Positions 8,004 through 16,577 of a DNA stretch of 64,000 nt are shown here, one piece after another. How positions within the stretch are numbered: the first letter of the stretch is position 1; every line of letters begins with the position of its first letter. Where the stretch lies: assembly GCF_014897585.1 (NCBI RefSeq), contig NZ_JABUXW010000023.1:1-64000 (forward strand), given 5' to 3'. Both the position numbers and the translations under genes were made by a program. Source of the stretch: Brachybacterium tyrofermentans (GTDB lineage: Bacteria > Actinomycetota > Actinomycetes > Actinomycetales > Dermabacteraceae). The notes below the pieces were generated by a model, which was given only the letters and a program-made list of their open reading frames with translations, was not told the origin of the DNA and searched no databases.

Positions 8004-8549
8004 ATGAGCATTGATGACGTGGATCGCGCAATACTCGAGAACCTCCGTGAGGACGGGCGACTCTCGAACGTCGCGCTGGCCGATCGCGTGCACCTCACCC
8101 CCGGGCCGTGCCTGCGCCGGGTGCAGCGTCTGGAGGCCGACGGCGTGATCCTCGGGTACGCCGCACAGATCTCGCCGGAGGCGCTGGGGCGGGCCTTCGA
8201 GGTGATCCTCGACGTGGACCTCACCGCGTACGACCGCGGCACTGTGGAGCACTTCGAGACCACGGTCGCCGCCTTCGACGAGGTGATCGAGCTGAACCGT
8301 CTGTTCGGCTCCCCCGACTACTTCGTGCGCGTCGCGGTGAGCGACCTCGAGGCGTACGAGCACTTCCTCACCGAGCAGATCATCACGATCCCGGGGGTCT
8401 CGAAGATCTCCTCCCGCTTCACGATGAAGGTGCTCAAGAGTCAGCGTCCGTCGAGATCGACGGCGGCGAGTACGGCGGCGTCGGGTTCGGTGGCGTCGAG
8501 ATCGATGGCGTCGTCGGCGTCCTCCGGTCCACCATCTGCGCGCCGCTGA
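8004..8549 (+). CDS. Lrp/AsnC family transcriptional regulator
   Basis: A 181-residue regulator. The N-terminal helix-turn-helix covers residues 1-55 (DDVDRAILENLREDGRLSN, then LADRVHLTPGPCLRRVQRLEADGVI). The C-terminal RAM effector domain covers 65-140 (DYFVRVAVSDLEAYEHFLTEQI, IPGVSKISSRFTMKVLK). Family members normally end about there; the remaining 35 residues are a Ser/Ala tail encoded antisense to the end of the VanZ gene. An earlier ATG at 7995 would add three residues, but 8004 has a -10 box at the right leaderless distance. Divergence from azlCD suggests it controls amino acid export. Confidence 0.9.
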   Translation: MSIDDVDRAILENLREDGRLSNVALADRVHLTPGPCLRRVQRLEADGVILGYAAQISPEALGRAFEVILDVDLTAYDRGTVEHFETTVAAFDEVIELNRLFGSPDYFVRVAVSDLEAYEHFLTEQIITIPGVSKISSRFTMKVLKSQRPSRSTAASTAASGSVASRSMASSASSGPPSARR

Positions 8550-9645
8550 TCCGCCCGGACAGGCCGTTGCGGTCCACGAACAGCACCACGACCAGGGTTC
8601 CGAGCACCACGGCGGCCGCGGCCGCGTTCAGCAGCGAGGGCACGAGCGGCACGTGGGCTCCGGCGGCGAGGTCGGCGAGGCCGGGCGCCAGGGCATAGAC
8701 GCCGGCTACCGGCAGGGCACGCAGCAGACGACGACGGCGGCTCCCCCGTCGGCCGTCCCACAGCGGCCGGATCGCGACCAGCCGCTGCCCGGGCGAGGCG
8801 CCGCTCCCCCGCAGTGCCGGCAGCACCACAGTGAGCAGCACGCCGACGAGGAGCGCCACCGGTTGCAGGAGCGCGGCGGTGGTGAGCGCCGCGTAGGGCA
8901 GCTCCCTCGCCCCTGTCGCGACCGTCCAGACGAGCGCCATGGCGAGCACGGCGACGGTCTGCAGCATCGCGGGCATCACGGAGATGAGAGCGGCGTCGAG
9001 CGCCGAGCCCAGCAGGCGACGGATTCGGGTGACGGGCTGCGGGGGCAGCGCGGCGAGGGCCGCCGGGCGCGGCACCCAGCTGGCGACGAAGGGCGCTGCC
9101 ACGGCCCCGATCAGGGCGCCGGCGGTGTTCGTGAGCAGGTCATCGACGTCCGCCACGCGATAGCCGCAGTCGTAGATCCCCCACAGGCCGGTGTACTGCG
9201 TGGTCTCGATCAGCAGCGAGGCGGCGAGTCCGAGGAGGATCGCCGTGGGGATCCCGCGACCGGTCATCGCACGCACGAGCAGTCCCAGCGGGATGAACAG
9301 CACGATGTTCAGCAGAGGCTGCGCGATGGTCGCGAGGGCGAAGGAGGAGCCGATCCCGTTCTCGCCGACGATGCGGGCGATATCGGCGATCACCGCACCC
9401 GGGATCACCTGCACCGCGCCGCCGCTGCGGCCCACGCACACCGACGGATCCGGCAGCGGGAGCAGCGTGTACGCCACCAGGGCCACCCCATAGACGGACA
9501 GCGCCGCGGTGCCCAGCAACCGCGTGAGGCTGAGCCGGCCGTACGCCGAGTATTGGACGAGGACCGCGGGAACGAGGACGCCGAGGAACACGACCGTGCC
9601 GCCCACCAGGGCGAAGGGGATCTGCCAGGTCCACGTCTCGATCAT
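8434..9645 (-). CDS. VanZ-like / RDD-like integral membrane protein
   Basis: A 403-residue membrane protein. Residues 1-190 form a VanZ-like domain: the YTLLPLPD motif near 62, LLNIVLFIPLGLLVR near 110-125, the ETTQYTGLWGIYDCGYRVADVDD signature near 145-168 and a TNTAGALIGA helix. Residues 215-370 form a second membrane domain with the RDD-like sequence GASPGQRLVAIRP. The last 35 residues are Pro/Ser/Thr-rich. VanZ itself gives low-level teicoplanin resistance; most homologues are uncharacterised. The ATG lies 6 nt after a TAGGCT box with no Shine-Dalgarno. The gene overlaps the Lrp gene tail to tail by 116 bp. Confidence 0.8.
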   Translation of the reverse strand: MIETWTWQIPFALVGGTVVFLGVLVPAVLVQYSAYGRLSLTRLLGTAALSVYGVALVAYTLLPLPDPSVCVGRSGGAVQVIPGAVIADIARIVGENGIGSSFALATIAQPLLNIVLFIPLGLLVRAMTGRGIPTAILLGLAASLLIETTQYTGLWGIYDCGYRVADVDDLLTNTAGALIGAVAAPFVASWVPRPAALAALPPQPVTRIRRLLGSALDAALISVMPAMLQTVAVLAMALVWTVATGARELPYAALTTAALLQPVALLVGVLLTVVLPALRGSGASPGQRLVAIRPLWDGRRGSRRRRLLRALPVAGVYALAPGLADLAAGAHVPLVPSLLNAAAAAVVLGTLVVVLFVDRNGLSGRISGAQMVDRRTPTTPSISTPPNPTPPYSPPSISTDADS

Positions 9646-9651
9646 GGTCCC

Positions 9652-9657
9652 AGCCTA
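9652..9657 (-). promoter_or_regulatory. -10 box of a leaderless promoter (vanZ-like, minus)
   Basis: TAGGCT on the minus strand, 6 nt before the ATG at 9645. Confidence 0.45.
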
Positions 9658-9841
9658 GATAGGCAGGTGGCGACGGGAATCAGTCCGGGGTGCCGACCGT
9701 GATCATACCGTGGTGGGAGGCCCGGCCGAGGGGCGGGTCCCGGTCGACGGGCGGGTCCCCGTCGAGGGCGTTTCTCGGTCGAGGGAAGGGTCGGGGCGAG
9801 GGACCGGTCTCGGGGGTCTGGTCCCATCCAGCATCGCCCCG

Positions 9842-9847
9842 TACGGT
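9842..9847 (+). promoter_or_regulatory. -10 box of a leaderless promoter (vanZ-like, plus)
   Basis: TACGGT, then six bases, then the GTG at 9854. This spacing is the main reason for choosing that GTG over the ATG at 9710. Confidence 0.5.
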
Positions 9848-9853
9848 TCCCCC

Positions 9854-10552
9854 GTGAGCGAGCTGCTGCGCCTGGGTCTGGTGGGGGTGGTCGGTGGGAT
9901 CGGCGTGTTCGTCGTGATCCTGGGACCCGCCCTCCTGCTCCAGCGACGCCGATTCGGCCGGGTGCGACCGAACCGCCTGGCGGGCGTCGCCGTGATCTGC
10001 GTGTACACGATGTCCCTGGCCGGGCTCACGGTCGCGCCCGCCTACGAGATCGCGGCGACCTGCCGGAATCGGGCGGGCGGCAAGCTGCACCCCTATCCCT
10101 TCAGCTGGGTGACCGACATCCTCCAGCTGCACGACAGCGGGGTGAGCATCCTGGGCCTGGCGCTGAGCTTCCCGGTGCTGCAGCTGCTCTCGAACGTCGT
10201 GCTGTTCGTGCCGCTGGGAATGGTGCTGCGCGGAGTGTTCCGGCTGGACACGACCACATCGCTGGCGATCGGCGTGATGCTGTCGGTGCTCATCGAGGCC
10301 ACCCAGTACACCGGCGCCTGGGGGCTGTACCCGTGCGGGGTGCGGATCGCCGACATCGACGACGTGTTCGCGAACTCGCTCGGCGCCCTGCTCGGGGCGC
10401 TGGTCGCGCCGATGCTCACCAGGTGGCGGGTGCCGCTGTTCGTGCACGAGCGGCCGCTGGATCGTGCGGTCGACGGGGTATCGGCCGACGAAGCAGGCGG
10501 CGAGGCGGGCGACGACGCGACTGCCGCCTCCGAGGATCAGACGTCGACCTGA
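9854..10552 (+). CDS. VanZ-like membrane protein
   Basis: A 232-residue protein with a single VanZ-like domain: an N-terminal helix at residues 5-25, a second helix with TMSLAGLTVAPAYE, LLSNVVLFVPLGMVLRG near 115-130, and EATQYTGAWGLYPCGVRIADIDD near 150-173, which matches the same signature in the divergent neighbour. The last 40 residues are acidic and disordered. The frame stays open back to an ATG at 9710, but that stretch is GGCGGGTC-type repeat DNA and the GTG has a leaderless promoter. It overlaps the convergent tautomerase gene by 16 bp. Confidence 0.75.
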   Translation: MSELLRLGLVGVVGGIGVFVVILGPALLLQRRRFGRVRPNRLAGVAVICVYTMSLAGLTVAPAYEIAATCRNRAGGKLHPYPFSWVTDILQLHDSGVSILGLALSFPVLQLLSNVVLFVPLGMVLRGVFRLDTTTSLAIGVMLSVLIEATQYTGAWGLYPCGVRIADIDDVFANSLGALLGALVAPMLTRWRVPLFVHERPLDRAVDGVSADEAGGEAGDDATAASEDQTST

Positions 10553-10926
10553 TACCCCAGACTGAGGTCTGCGGCGTTGGCTCCGCGGATTCCCCAGTTC
10601 ACCGTCGGGGTCTCGGTGATCGTCACCTCGACGCTGTGGGCGAGAATCCCGACGTCCCGCTCGAGACGTGCGAAGAGCTCGGCGATCACGGCTCGCTTCG
10701 CGATGTCGCTGCGGCCCTCGAACATCGAGATCTCGATGATCGTGTAGTCCGATCCGCGGTTCTCGGGGTGGAGGAAGTCCTCCGGCTCCAGCGCGATGAA
10801 GCGGTGGAACCGCTTCTCGGCCGGGTAGTCGAGCGCCGTCATGACAGCGCCATGGATCGCGTCGGAGAGCGCCGAGCGTCGTCGCTGGATGGATTCTCGG
10901 TGCCCGTACACGATGATCTGCGCCAT
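10537..10926 (-). CDS. tautomerase-fold family protein
   Basis: A 129-residue protein of the tautomerase superfamily (4-oxalocrotonate tautomerase/MIF fold, single-domain 'tautomerase_2' type): MAQIIVYGHRESIQRRRSALSDAIHGA at the start, FIALEPEDFLHPENRGSDYTIIEI in the middle, and ERDVGILAHSVEVTITETPTVNWGIRG at the end. In active tautomerases the residue after the initiator Met is the catalytic Pro; here it is Ala, so the classical mechanism is not available and the function is open. The start is leaderless (TAAACT, 6 nt, ATG). Confidence 0.75.
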   Translation of the reverse strand: MAQIIVYGHRESIQRRRSALSDAIHGAVMTALDYPAEKRFHRFIALEPEDFLHPENRGSDYTIIEISMFEGRSDIAKRAVIAELFARLERDVGILAHSVEVTITETPTVNWGIRGANAADLSLGYQVDV

Positions 10927-10932
10927 GGGCCC

Positions 10933-10938
10933 AGTTTA
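10933..10938 (-). promoter_or_regulatory. -10 box of a leaderless promoter (tautomerase)
   Basis: TAAACT on the minus strand, 6 nt before the ATG at 10926. Confidence 0.5.
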
Positions 10939-10939
10939 C

Positions 10940-10967
10940 GGAGCGGGCGCAGGGACGTCCCCGCTCC
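10940..10967 (-). terminator. candidate terminator after fabH
   Basis: GGAGCGGG and CCCGCTCC arms (8 bp) with a 12-nt loop, 30 nt after the fabH stop. There is no T-tract. It also abuts the tautomerase -10 box. Confidence 0.4.
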
Positions 10968-10996
10968 GGGCCCGTCACGCTCCGGGCCCATCCCGC

Positions 10997-11968
10997 TCAG
11001 GGCAGGCGCACGACCTGGCCGGCGTAGGAGAAGCCGCCGCCGAAGCCGAGGAGCAGCGCGGTGGCGCCGGCGGGGAGGCGGCCGGCCTCGCGCATCCGGG
11101 AGATCGCCAGCGGGATCGTGGCGGCGGAGGTGTTGCCGGAGGTGGTGACGTCGTCGGCGACGATGGCGTCCTCGCGCAGGTCGAGGGATGCGGCGAGCGG
11201 TTCGATCATGCGCAGGTTCGCCTGGTGCGGGACGAAGACGTCGATGTCCGACATCTGCAGCCCGGCGGCGGCGACCACGCGCTCGGCGATGCCGGGTGCC
11301 TCGCGCAGCGCCCAGCCGAGAACCTGGCGTCCGTTCTGGGAGAAGCACCCGGACGGCGGGCTGATCGTCACGGCGTCGACGAGGTCGGGGACGGTCCCCC
11401 ACACCACGGGATGGATGCCGGGCTCCTCGGCGGCCTGCACCACGGCCGCGCCGGCGCCGTCCGCGGTGAGGATGCAGGTGGTGCGGTCGGTGTAGTCGGT
11501 CTTGGCGGAGAGCTTCTCCGCGCCGATGACCAGAGTGGTGCGCGAGGCGCCTGCCCGGATGCCCTGATCGGCGACTGCCAGGGCGTGGCTGAAGCCGGAG
11601 CAGGCGGCACCGATGTCGAAGGCGGCCGGGGCGGAGAGCCCGAGGGCCTGCGCGACGCGACCGGCTGCACTCGGGGAGCGTTCCTCGTCGGAGCAGGTCG
11701 CGACGATCACCTGGGTGACCTCGGACGGTTCGATGCCGGCGTCCTCGAGAGCGGCGCGGGCCGCGTGGGTGGCCATCTGCGCGACGGTCTCGGACTCGGC
11801 CGCGATGTGCCGCCCCTCGATGCCGGTGCGTCGGCGGATCCAGTCGTCGCTCGTCTCGACGATCGACTCGAGGTCCACGTTGGTCAGGATCCGTTCGGGC
11901 CGGTAGTGGCCGGTTCCGATGATCGCGGACCCTGGGGCAGGGGTGGCAGGGAGGGAGGAGTCGGTCAT
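10997..11968 (-). CDS. fabH: beta-ketoacyl-ACP synthase III
   Basis: A 323-residue FabH, the normal length. It condenses a short acyl-CoA with malonyl-ACP to start fatty acid synthesis. The catalytic triad is visible: Cys in AACSGFSHAL near residue 122, His in VFVPHQANLRMI near 247, and Asn in TSGNTSAATIP near 278. SDDWIRRRTGI near residue 40 and the GFGGGFSYAG C terminus are also typical. The ATG at 11968 has GGAAGGACC upstream; the open frame extends further but has no better start. It stands alone rather than in a fab cluster, so it may be one of several KASIII paralogues. Confidence 0.92.
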   Translation of the reverse strand: MTDSSLPATPAPGSAIIGTGHYRPERILTNVDLESIVETSDDWIRRRTGIEGRHIAAESETVAQMATHAARAALEDAGIEPSEVTQVIVATCSDEERSPSAAGRVAQALGLSAPAAFDIGAACSGFSHALAVADQGIRAGASRTTLVIGAEKLSAKTDYTDRTTCILTADGAGAAVVQAAEEPGIHPVVWGTVPDLVDAVTISPPSGCFSQNGRQVLGWALREAPGIAERVVAAAGLQMSDIDVFVPHQANLRMIEPLAASLDLREDAIVADDVTTSGNTSAATIPLAISRMREAGRLPAGATALLLGFGGGFSYAGQVVRLP

Positions 11969-12136
11969 GGTGGTCCTTCCGTCGGGAGCCCGATGATCGG
12001 GGTCTCCCGCGCTGGTCGCAGGCGTTGCTCCATCATTCCGCACTGGGGCGTACGGGTGCGGCGGAGAATGTGTCCGCGCTGTCACACGAGCCTTCCGCCC
12101 GACGGTCCCGGATCGCGCCGTCCCGTTGTCTCCTCG

Positions 12137-15100
12137 CTAGGCCGTCACGCTGAGGGTGGAGCGGAAGTCCGCGCCGCGGCGCACATGGATCTGCTCGGCG
12201 ATCTGGGCCTTCATGTCGCCCACGTGGCTGACGATGCCGATCACGCGGCCGGTCTCGGCGAGCCGGCCGATCTCCCGCACCACGGTCTCGAGGGTCTCCG
12301 GGTCGAGGCTGCCGAAGCCCTCGTCGATGAACAGGGTCTCCATCTGCACCCCGCCGGCCTCACCCATGACGATGTCGGCCAGGCCCAGGGCGAGGGCCAG
12401 GGACACGAAGAAGGTCTCGCCGCCGGAGAGGGTCTCGGGCACGCGCACCTGATCGGTGCGCCGGTCCAGCACCAGCAGGTCGAGGCCGGTCTTGCGGGCG
12501 CCGCGGGCGCCGGTGTCCCGGAGCAGCTCGAGGTCGGAGCCGGAGAACAGGGCGAGGCGGGCGTTGGCTGCCTCCACCACGGCGTCCAGCCGCCACATGA
12601 GCACGTAGGTGGACAGCTGCACGCGGTCGCCGTCGCTCGATCTGCCGGTCGCGAGGTCGGCGACCCGCACCACCACGCCGGCGTCCTCGCTGACGGTGCG
12701 CACCTGGTCCGTGGCGGTCTGCAGCACCGTGCGGGCGGCTGCGCCGCGTTCGGCGACGGCGCCGAGGCGGGCGGCGAGGCCACCGGCCTCCTGAGCCGAC
12801 TCCTGAGCAGCGGTGTGCGTGGCCGTGGCCGCGGTGAGGGCGGCGTCGGCTGAGTCCTGGGCCTCGGCGGTGGCGACGGTGGTCTCGATGCCCTCCTCGG
12901 AGAGGCCGTCGGTGAGCCGGGACTCGTCCACCGCGCGCTTCTGGACGAGGGCTTCGAGGCGGCGGCGCTCCGATGTCTCGAGCACGGCGGCGCGGGCGTC
13001 CTCCGCGGTGGTCAGCTCGGCGGCGGTGAGGGCGGTGGTGGCTTCCTCGGCGAGCTCGTCGGCGCGGGTGGAGGCCTCGGTGCGGGTGCGCAGTGCCTCG
13101 CGCAGCGCGGTGGCGGCGCGGGCGCGGGTGAGGTGGGCGAGCCGGCGGGTCGCGATGGAGTCGTCCTCGCCGCGGGCCTCGGTGACCTTCGCGCTGTCGG
13201 CCGTCAGGGCCCGGGTGGCCTCCTCGATGGCGGTGCGCTCGCGTTCGACGGCGAGGCCGTCGGTCCCCTTGCGCTGGGTGAGGCGGTCGGTCTCCTCGTC
13301 GAAGGCCGTGATCGTCGCATCGATCTCGGCGGCCTTCTTCTCGGCCTGCTGTGCGACGGTGACCTGCGAGGTCGCGGCGTCGACGGCGGCCTTCGCGGTC
13401 TCGGGGGTGAGGTCGCCGGCGGCTTCGCGGAGGCGGGTGAGCTCCTGGTCGGCCAGGGCGTGGGCCTGCTCGGCGCGGGCGTGCGCGGCCTCTGCCTGCT
13501 GGCGGGCCTTCTCGGCGGCCTCGACCTGCTCGGGGCTCACGGCGTCCTCGGCGGCGCCGGCCGGATGGGGATGCTCGAGGGCGCCGCATACCGGGCAGGC
13601 GTCCCCGTCGGCGAGGTCCACGGCGAGCTCGGCGGCGATCCCGGCGAAGCGGCGGCGGCGCAGATCAGCCTCCGTGGCGGCGCGGTCCTGGGCGGTGCGC
13701 AGCGTCGCGACGGCCTGCTCGTGGGCGACCTGGACCTTCGCCTGCTGGGTCGCGGCGGCTGTGGTGGCCTGCTGGCGCTCCGTCGCAGTGCGCAGCGCGA
13801 GCCGGGCGTCGCCGAGGGCGCGCGCGGCGGTGCGGGCGGTGTCGCGGGCGGTGACCTGCTCGGTGCGCTGGGCCGGGCGCGCGCCGAGCTGCTCGGTGAG
13901 CGCCCTCAGCGCGGCCGTCGTCTCCACGAGGGTCGAGCGGCGCGCGGTGAGCTTCTGTTCGCGGGCAGGGAGGGCGGCTTCGAGGGCGACGAGGTCGGCG
14001 AGCGTGCCGGCGGCGGTCGTGGCCTCATCGGCCGCGGCGGTGAGCGCGGTGGCGGCGTCGTCGGCCTCGAGCAGGTCCACGAGCGAGGGATGCTCCGGGC
14101 GTGTGGTGGTGGCGAGCTGGGCGAGGGCCTCGATCGCGGTGGCGGCCTGGGCGGCGGCGAGGTCTCGACGGCGCAGGATGTCGGCGACGGGGCGGGCGGT
14201 CTCGTCGCGCTGCAGGGAGCGCCGGGCCGTCTCGACGGCGGGCTTGTCCGCGGTGAGCCGCGCCGAGAGCGCATCGAGCTCGCGGCGGCGGTCGATGCGC
14301 TTGCGGGCGGTGCGGGCGGTCTCGGCGGCCGTGCGGGCGGACTGCTCCGCGGTCGTGGCGGTCTGGGCGGCGTCGCGTGCCGCGGAGGCACGGGTGGTGA
14401 CGGCGGCGAGGTGCTCGTCGGCCGCTGCGGCCAGCGGTTCCAGGCGCAGCGCCTGGGCATGGTCGTCCAGGGCGGTGACCTGCTCGGTCTCCAGGGCGGT
14501 GGCCTCGGTGAAGCGGGCCAGCGCGGTGCCGAGGGTCTGCTGCGCCTGGTCGACCTGGCGCTTGGCGGTCTTGCGCATCTCCTCGAGCTGCTTCTCGACG
14601 GCGGCGTAGGTCTCGGTGCCGAAGACGCGCTGCAGCACCAGCTGCCGCTCCCCGGTGCCGGCGCGCAGAAAGCGAGCGAACTCGTTCTGCGGCAGCAGCA
14701 CGGTCTGCGTGAACTGGTCACGGGTCAGGCCCACGGCGCGCTGGATCTCGCGGCCCACCTCGTCGATTCGGGTGGCGATCGCGTCGACGCCTCCCCCGCC
14801 GCCCACCTCGTCGGCGATCACGGAGGGGATGAGCTGTGGGGAGCCGATCCGCCACAGCACGGCCTTGGCCTGCTCCTTCGTGGTGCCCGTGCCGCGCATC
14901 TTGGGGCGCTGGAACTCGGGCTGGCGGCGCACCCGGTAGATCCCCGAGGAGGTCTCGAACACGAGGTCCACGACGCTGGGCTCGGTGGGCTGCGCGAACT
15001 GGGAGCGGATCCGGGCGTCGCTGGTGACGCTCCCGGCGACCTGCCCGTAGAGCGCGTAGGCGATCGCATCGAGGATCGTGGACTTGCCAGATCCCGTCGG

Positions 15101-15205
15101 CCCCTCGAGCAGGAACATGCCGCTCGCGCCGAGCGCGGCGAGGTCGACCTCGACGGTGCCGGCGAAGGGGCCGATCGCGGTCAGGCGCAGGTGGTGGAGC
15201 TTCAT
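12137..15205 (-). CDS. sbcC: SbcC exonuclease subunit (Rad50-like SMC ATPase)
   Basis: A 1022-residue ATPase subunit of the SbcCD (Mre11-Rad50-like) nuclease that processes hairpins and blocked DNA ends. Walker A is GPTGSGKST near residues 35-43. Long Ala/Glu/Thr-rich coiled coils fill about 180-880 and are interrupted by the zinc hook CPVC near 535. The ABC signature LSGGETFFVSLALALG lies near 922 and Walker B LFIDEGFGSLDPE near 955. The start overlaps the sbcD stop by 4 bp (ATGA). Confidence 0.95.
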   Translation of the reverse strand: MKLHHLRLTAIGPFAGTVEVDLAALGASGMFLLEGPTGSGKSTILDAIAYALYGQVAGSVTSDARIRSQFAQPTEPSVVDLVFETSSGIYRVRRQPEFQRPKMRGTGTTKEQAKAVLWRIGSPQLIPSVIADEVGGGGGVDAIATRIDEVGREIQRAVGLTRDQFTQTVLLPQNEFARFLRAGTGERQLVLQRVFGTETYAAVEKQLEEMRKTAKRQVDQAQQTLGTALARFTEATALETEQVTALDDHAQALRLEPLAAAADEHLAAVTTRASAARDAAQTATTAEQSARTAAETARTARKRIDRRRELDALSARLTADKPAVETARRSLQRDETARPVADILRRRDLAAAQAATAIEALAQLATTTRPEHPSLVDLLEADDAATALTAAADEATTAAGTLADLVALEAALPAREQKLTARRSTLVETTAALRALTEQLGARPAQRTEQVTARDTARTAARALGDARLALRTATERQQATTAAATQQAKVQVAHEQAVATLRTAQDRAATEADLRRRRFAGIAAELAVDLADGDACPVCGALEHPHPAGAAEDAVSPEQVEAAEKARQQAEAAHARAEQAHALADQELTRLREAAGDLTPETAKAAVDAATSQVTVAQQAEKKAAEIDATITAFDEETDRLTQRKGTDGLAVERERTAIEEATRALTADSAKVTEARGEDDSIATRRLAHLTRARAATALREALRTRTEASTRADELAEEATTALTAAELTTAEDARAAVLETSERRRLEALVQKRAVDESRLTDGLSEEGIETTVATAEAQDSADAALTAATATHTAAQESAQEAGGLAARLGAVAERGAAARTVLQTATDQVRTVSEDAGVVVRVADLATGRSSDGDRVQLSTYVLMWRLDAVVEAANARLALFSGSDLELLRDTGARGARKTGLDLLVLDRRTDQVRVPETLSGGETFFVSLALALGLADIVMGEAGGVQMETLFIDEGFGSLDPETLETVVREIGRLAETGRVIGIVSHVGDMKAQIAEQIHVRRGADFRSTLSVTA

Positions 15206-16383
15206 GAGGCCTCCTGCTGGCGACGCACGTGGCGGTAGGCGCGCTCGATCACGTCATGCTCGGCGCTGGTGGGCGCGCCACCGGTGACGTCGGCGAGGAA
15301 CTGGTCCATCACCTCGAGTGGGTTCGCCTCGCGTCGCACCACAGGAGTGCCCTCCCGCGCCTCCCGACCTTCCGGGGCGTACTCCGTGAGCAGCAGGTGC
15401 GGGTACCCCTCACGGAGCTGTTCCTGCAGGTGGGCGGGCCGCGCAGGGTCGGTGACAATCGCCTTCACCCAGTCGCTGCCATGCTCCTCGCTCTGCGCGA
15501 GGATCTGCTCGAGGGTGCCGCGCAGCTCGGTGAGGCGGCGAGGCACGGGAGTCTCGATCCGTTCCACGGCGACCACGGCGCGGTCGCCGTCGGCGGCGCC
15601 GGGTGCACCGAGGTCGACGAGCAGCACGGACTTGCGATGGGCCTGCTCCGAGAAGGAGAAGGCCAACGGGGAGCCGGAGTACCAGGCCGGTGCCCCGACG
15701 GTGCGCGTGAGGTCCTGGCAGCCGTGGAGGTGGCCGAGGGCGAGATAGTCGATGCCGCTCAGCACGCCGGCGGGCACGGAGTCCACGCCGCCGACGGACA
15801 GGTCGCGCTCGGAGTCGCTCGCCTCGCCACCGGTGACGAAGGTATGGGCGAGCACGACGGTGCGGGCGCCGGGATGAGCGGTCGCGCGCTCGCGCACCCT
15901 CTCGAGGGCGGCGCGGGTGACGGCCTCGTGGCTGCGGGCCAGCGGTGGTTCCCCGTCGGCCACGAGCTCGGTGCGCACACGATCCGGTTCGAGGTAGGGC
16001 AGGCCGAAGAAGAGCACCTCGCCGTGCTCGTCCTCGACGGAGACGGGATGCTCGATGCCGGGGACGTCGGTGAGCAGGTGGATGCCGGCCCTCATGAGTC
16101 CGCGGCCGAAGCCGAGCCGCTCCGGGGAATCGTGGTTGCCGGAGGTCAGCACCACGGTCGCGCCCGTGCCGGCGAGCCGGGCGAGGGCGGAATCGAGCAG
16201 CTTCACGCTGGTCACTGCGGGGACTGCACGGTCGTACACATCACCAGGGATGACGACCACGTCGACCTGCCGCTCCGTCACGAGGTCCACCAGCCAGTCG
16301 AGGAAGGCGGCCTGGTGCTCGTGCAGATCGACCTTGTGCAGCGTGCGCCCCAGATGCCAGTCCGAGGTGTGCAGGATTCTCAT
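15202..16383 (-). CDS. sbcD: SbcD exonuclease subunit (Mre11-like)
   Basis: A 393-residue metallophosphoesterase nuclease subunit of SbcCD. The phosphoesterase motifs are in order: HTSDWHLGR (5-13), VIPGDVYDR (about 46), TSGNHDSPERLG (about 82), VLAHTFVTGG (about 175) and LGHLHGCQ (about 217). The C-terminal region is the capping domain that contacts SbcC. It is first in a two-gene operon with sbcC. The ATG is 6 nt after a TAGGCT box with no ribosome site, so the transcript is probably leaderless. Confidence 0.95.
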   Translation of the reverse strand: MRILHTSDWHLGRTLHKVDLHEHQAAFLDWLVDLVTERQVDVVVIPGDVYDRAVPAVTSVKLLDSALARLAGTGATVVLTSGNHDSPERLGFGRGLMRAGIHLLTDVPGIEHPVSVEDEHGEVLFFGLPYLEPDRVRTELVADGEPPLARSHEAVTRAALERVRERATAHPGARTVVLAHTFVTGGEASDSERDLSVGGVDSVPAGVLSGIDYLALGHLHGCQDLTRTVGAPAWYSGSPLAFSFSEQAHRKSVLLVDLGAPGAADGDRAVVAVERIETPVPRRLTELRGTLEQILAQSEEHGSDWVKAIVTDPARPAHLQEQLREGYPHLLLTEYAPEGREAREGTPVVRREANPLEVMDQFLADVTGGAPTSAEHDVIERAYRHVRRQQEAS

Positions 16384-16389
16384 GCCCCG

Positions 16390-16395
16390 AGCCTA
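16390..16395 (-). promoter_or_regulatory. -10 box of a leaderless promoter (sbcDC)
   Basis: TAGGCT on the minus strand, 6 nt before the sbcD ATG. Confidence 0.5.
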
Positions 16396-16565
16396 CGGAG
16401 AACGTCCGACAGTCGAGCGTCCGGCGCGCAGCTGTGAATTGTCGGGCACTGGGGAGGAAAGACGCGGATCCCTCGTCAGCAGGGACGGAGCCCCGTCCGG
16501 TCACGGGTGCTCGCCCCGGAGGACACGGAGTGCCCGCACCCCGTGACTCCGCCCTGAGCCAGGCG

Positions 16566-16571
16566 TAGCGT
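16566..16571 (+). promoter_or_regulatory. -10 box of a leaderless promoter (flavin disulfide oxidoreductase)
   Basis: TAGCGT, six bases, then the ATG at 16578. Confidence 0.5.
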
Positions 16572-16577
16572 GCCGAC

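Noticed and set aside
13133..15238. A 701-codon plus-strand frame and a 598-codon Ser/Ala-rich frame
   Set aside because: They are antisense shadows of the sbcC coiled coil.
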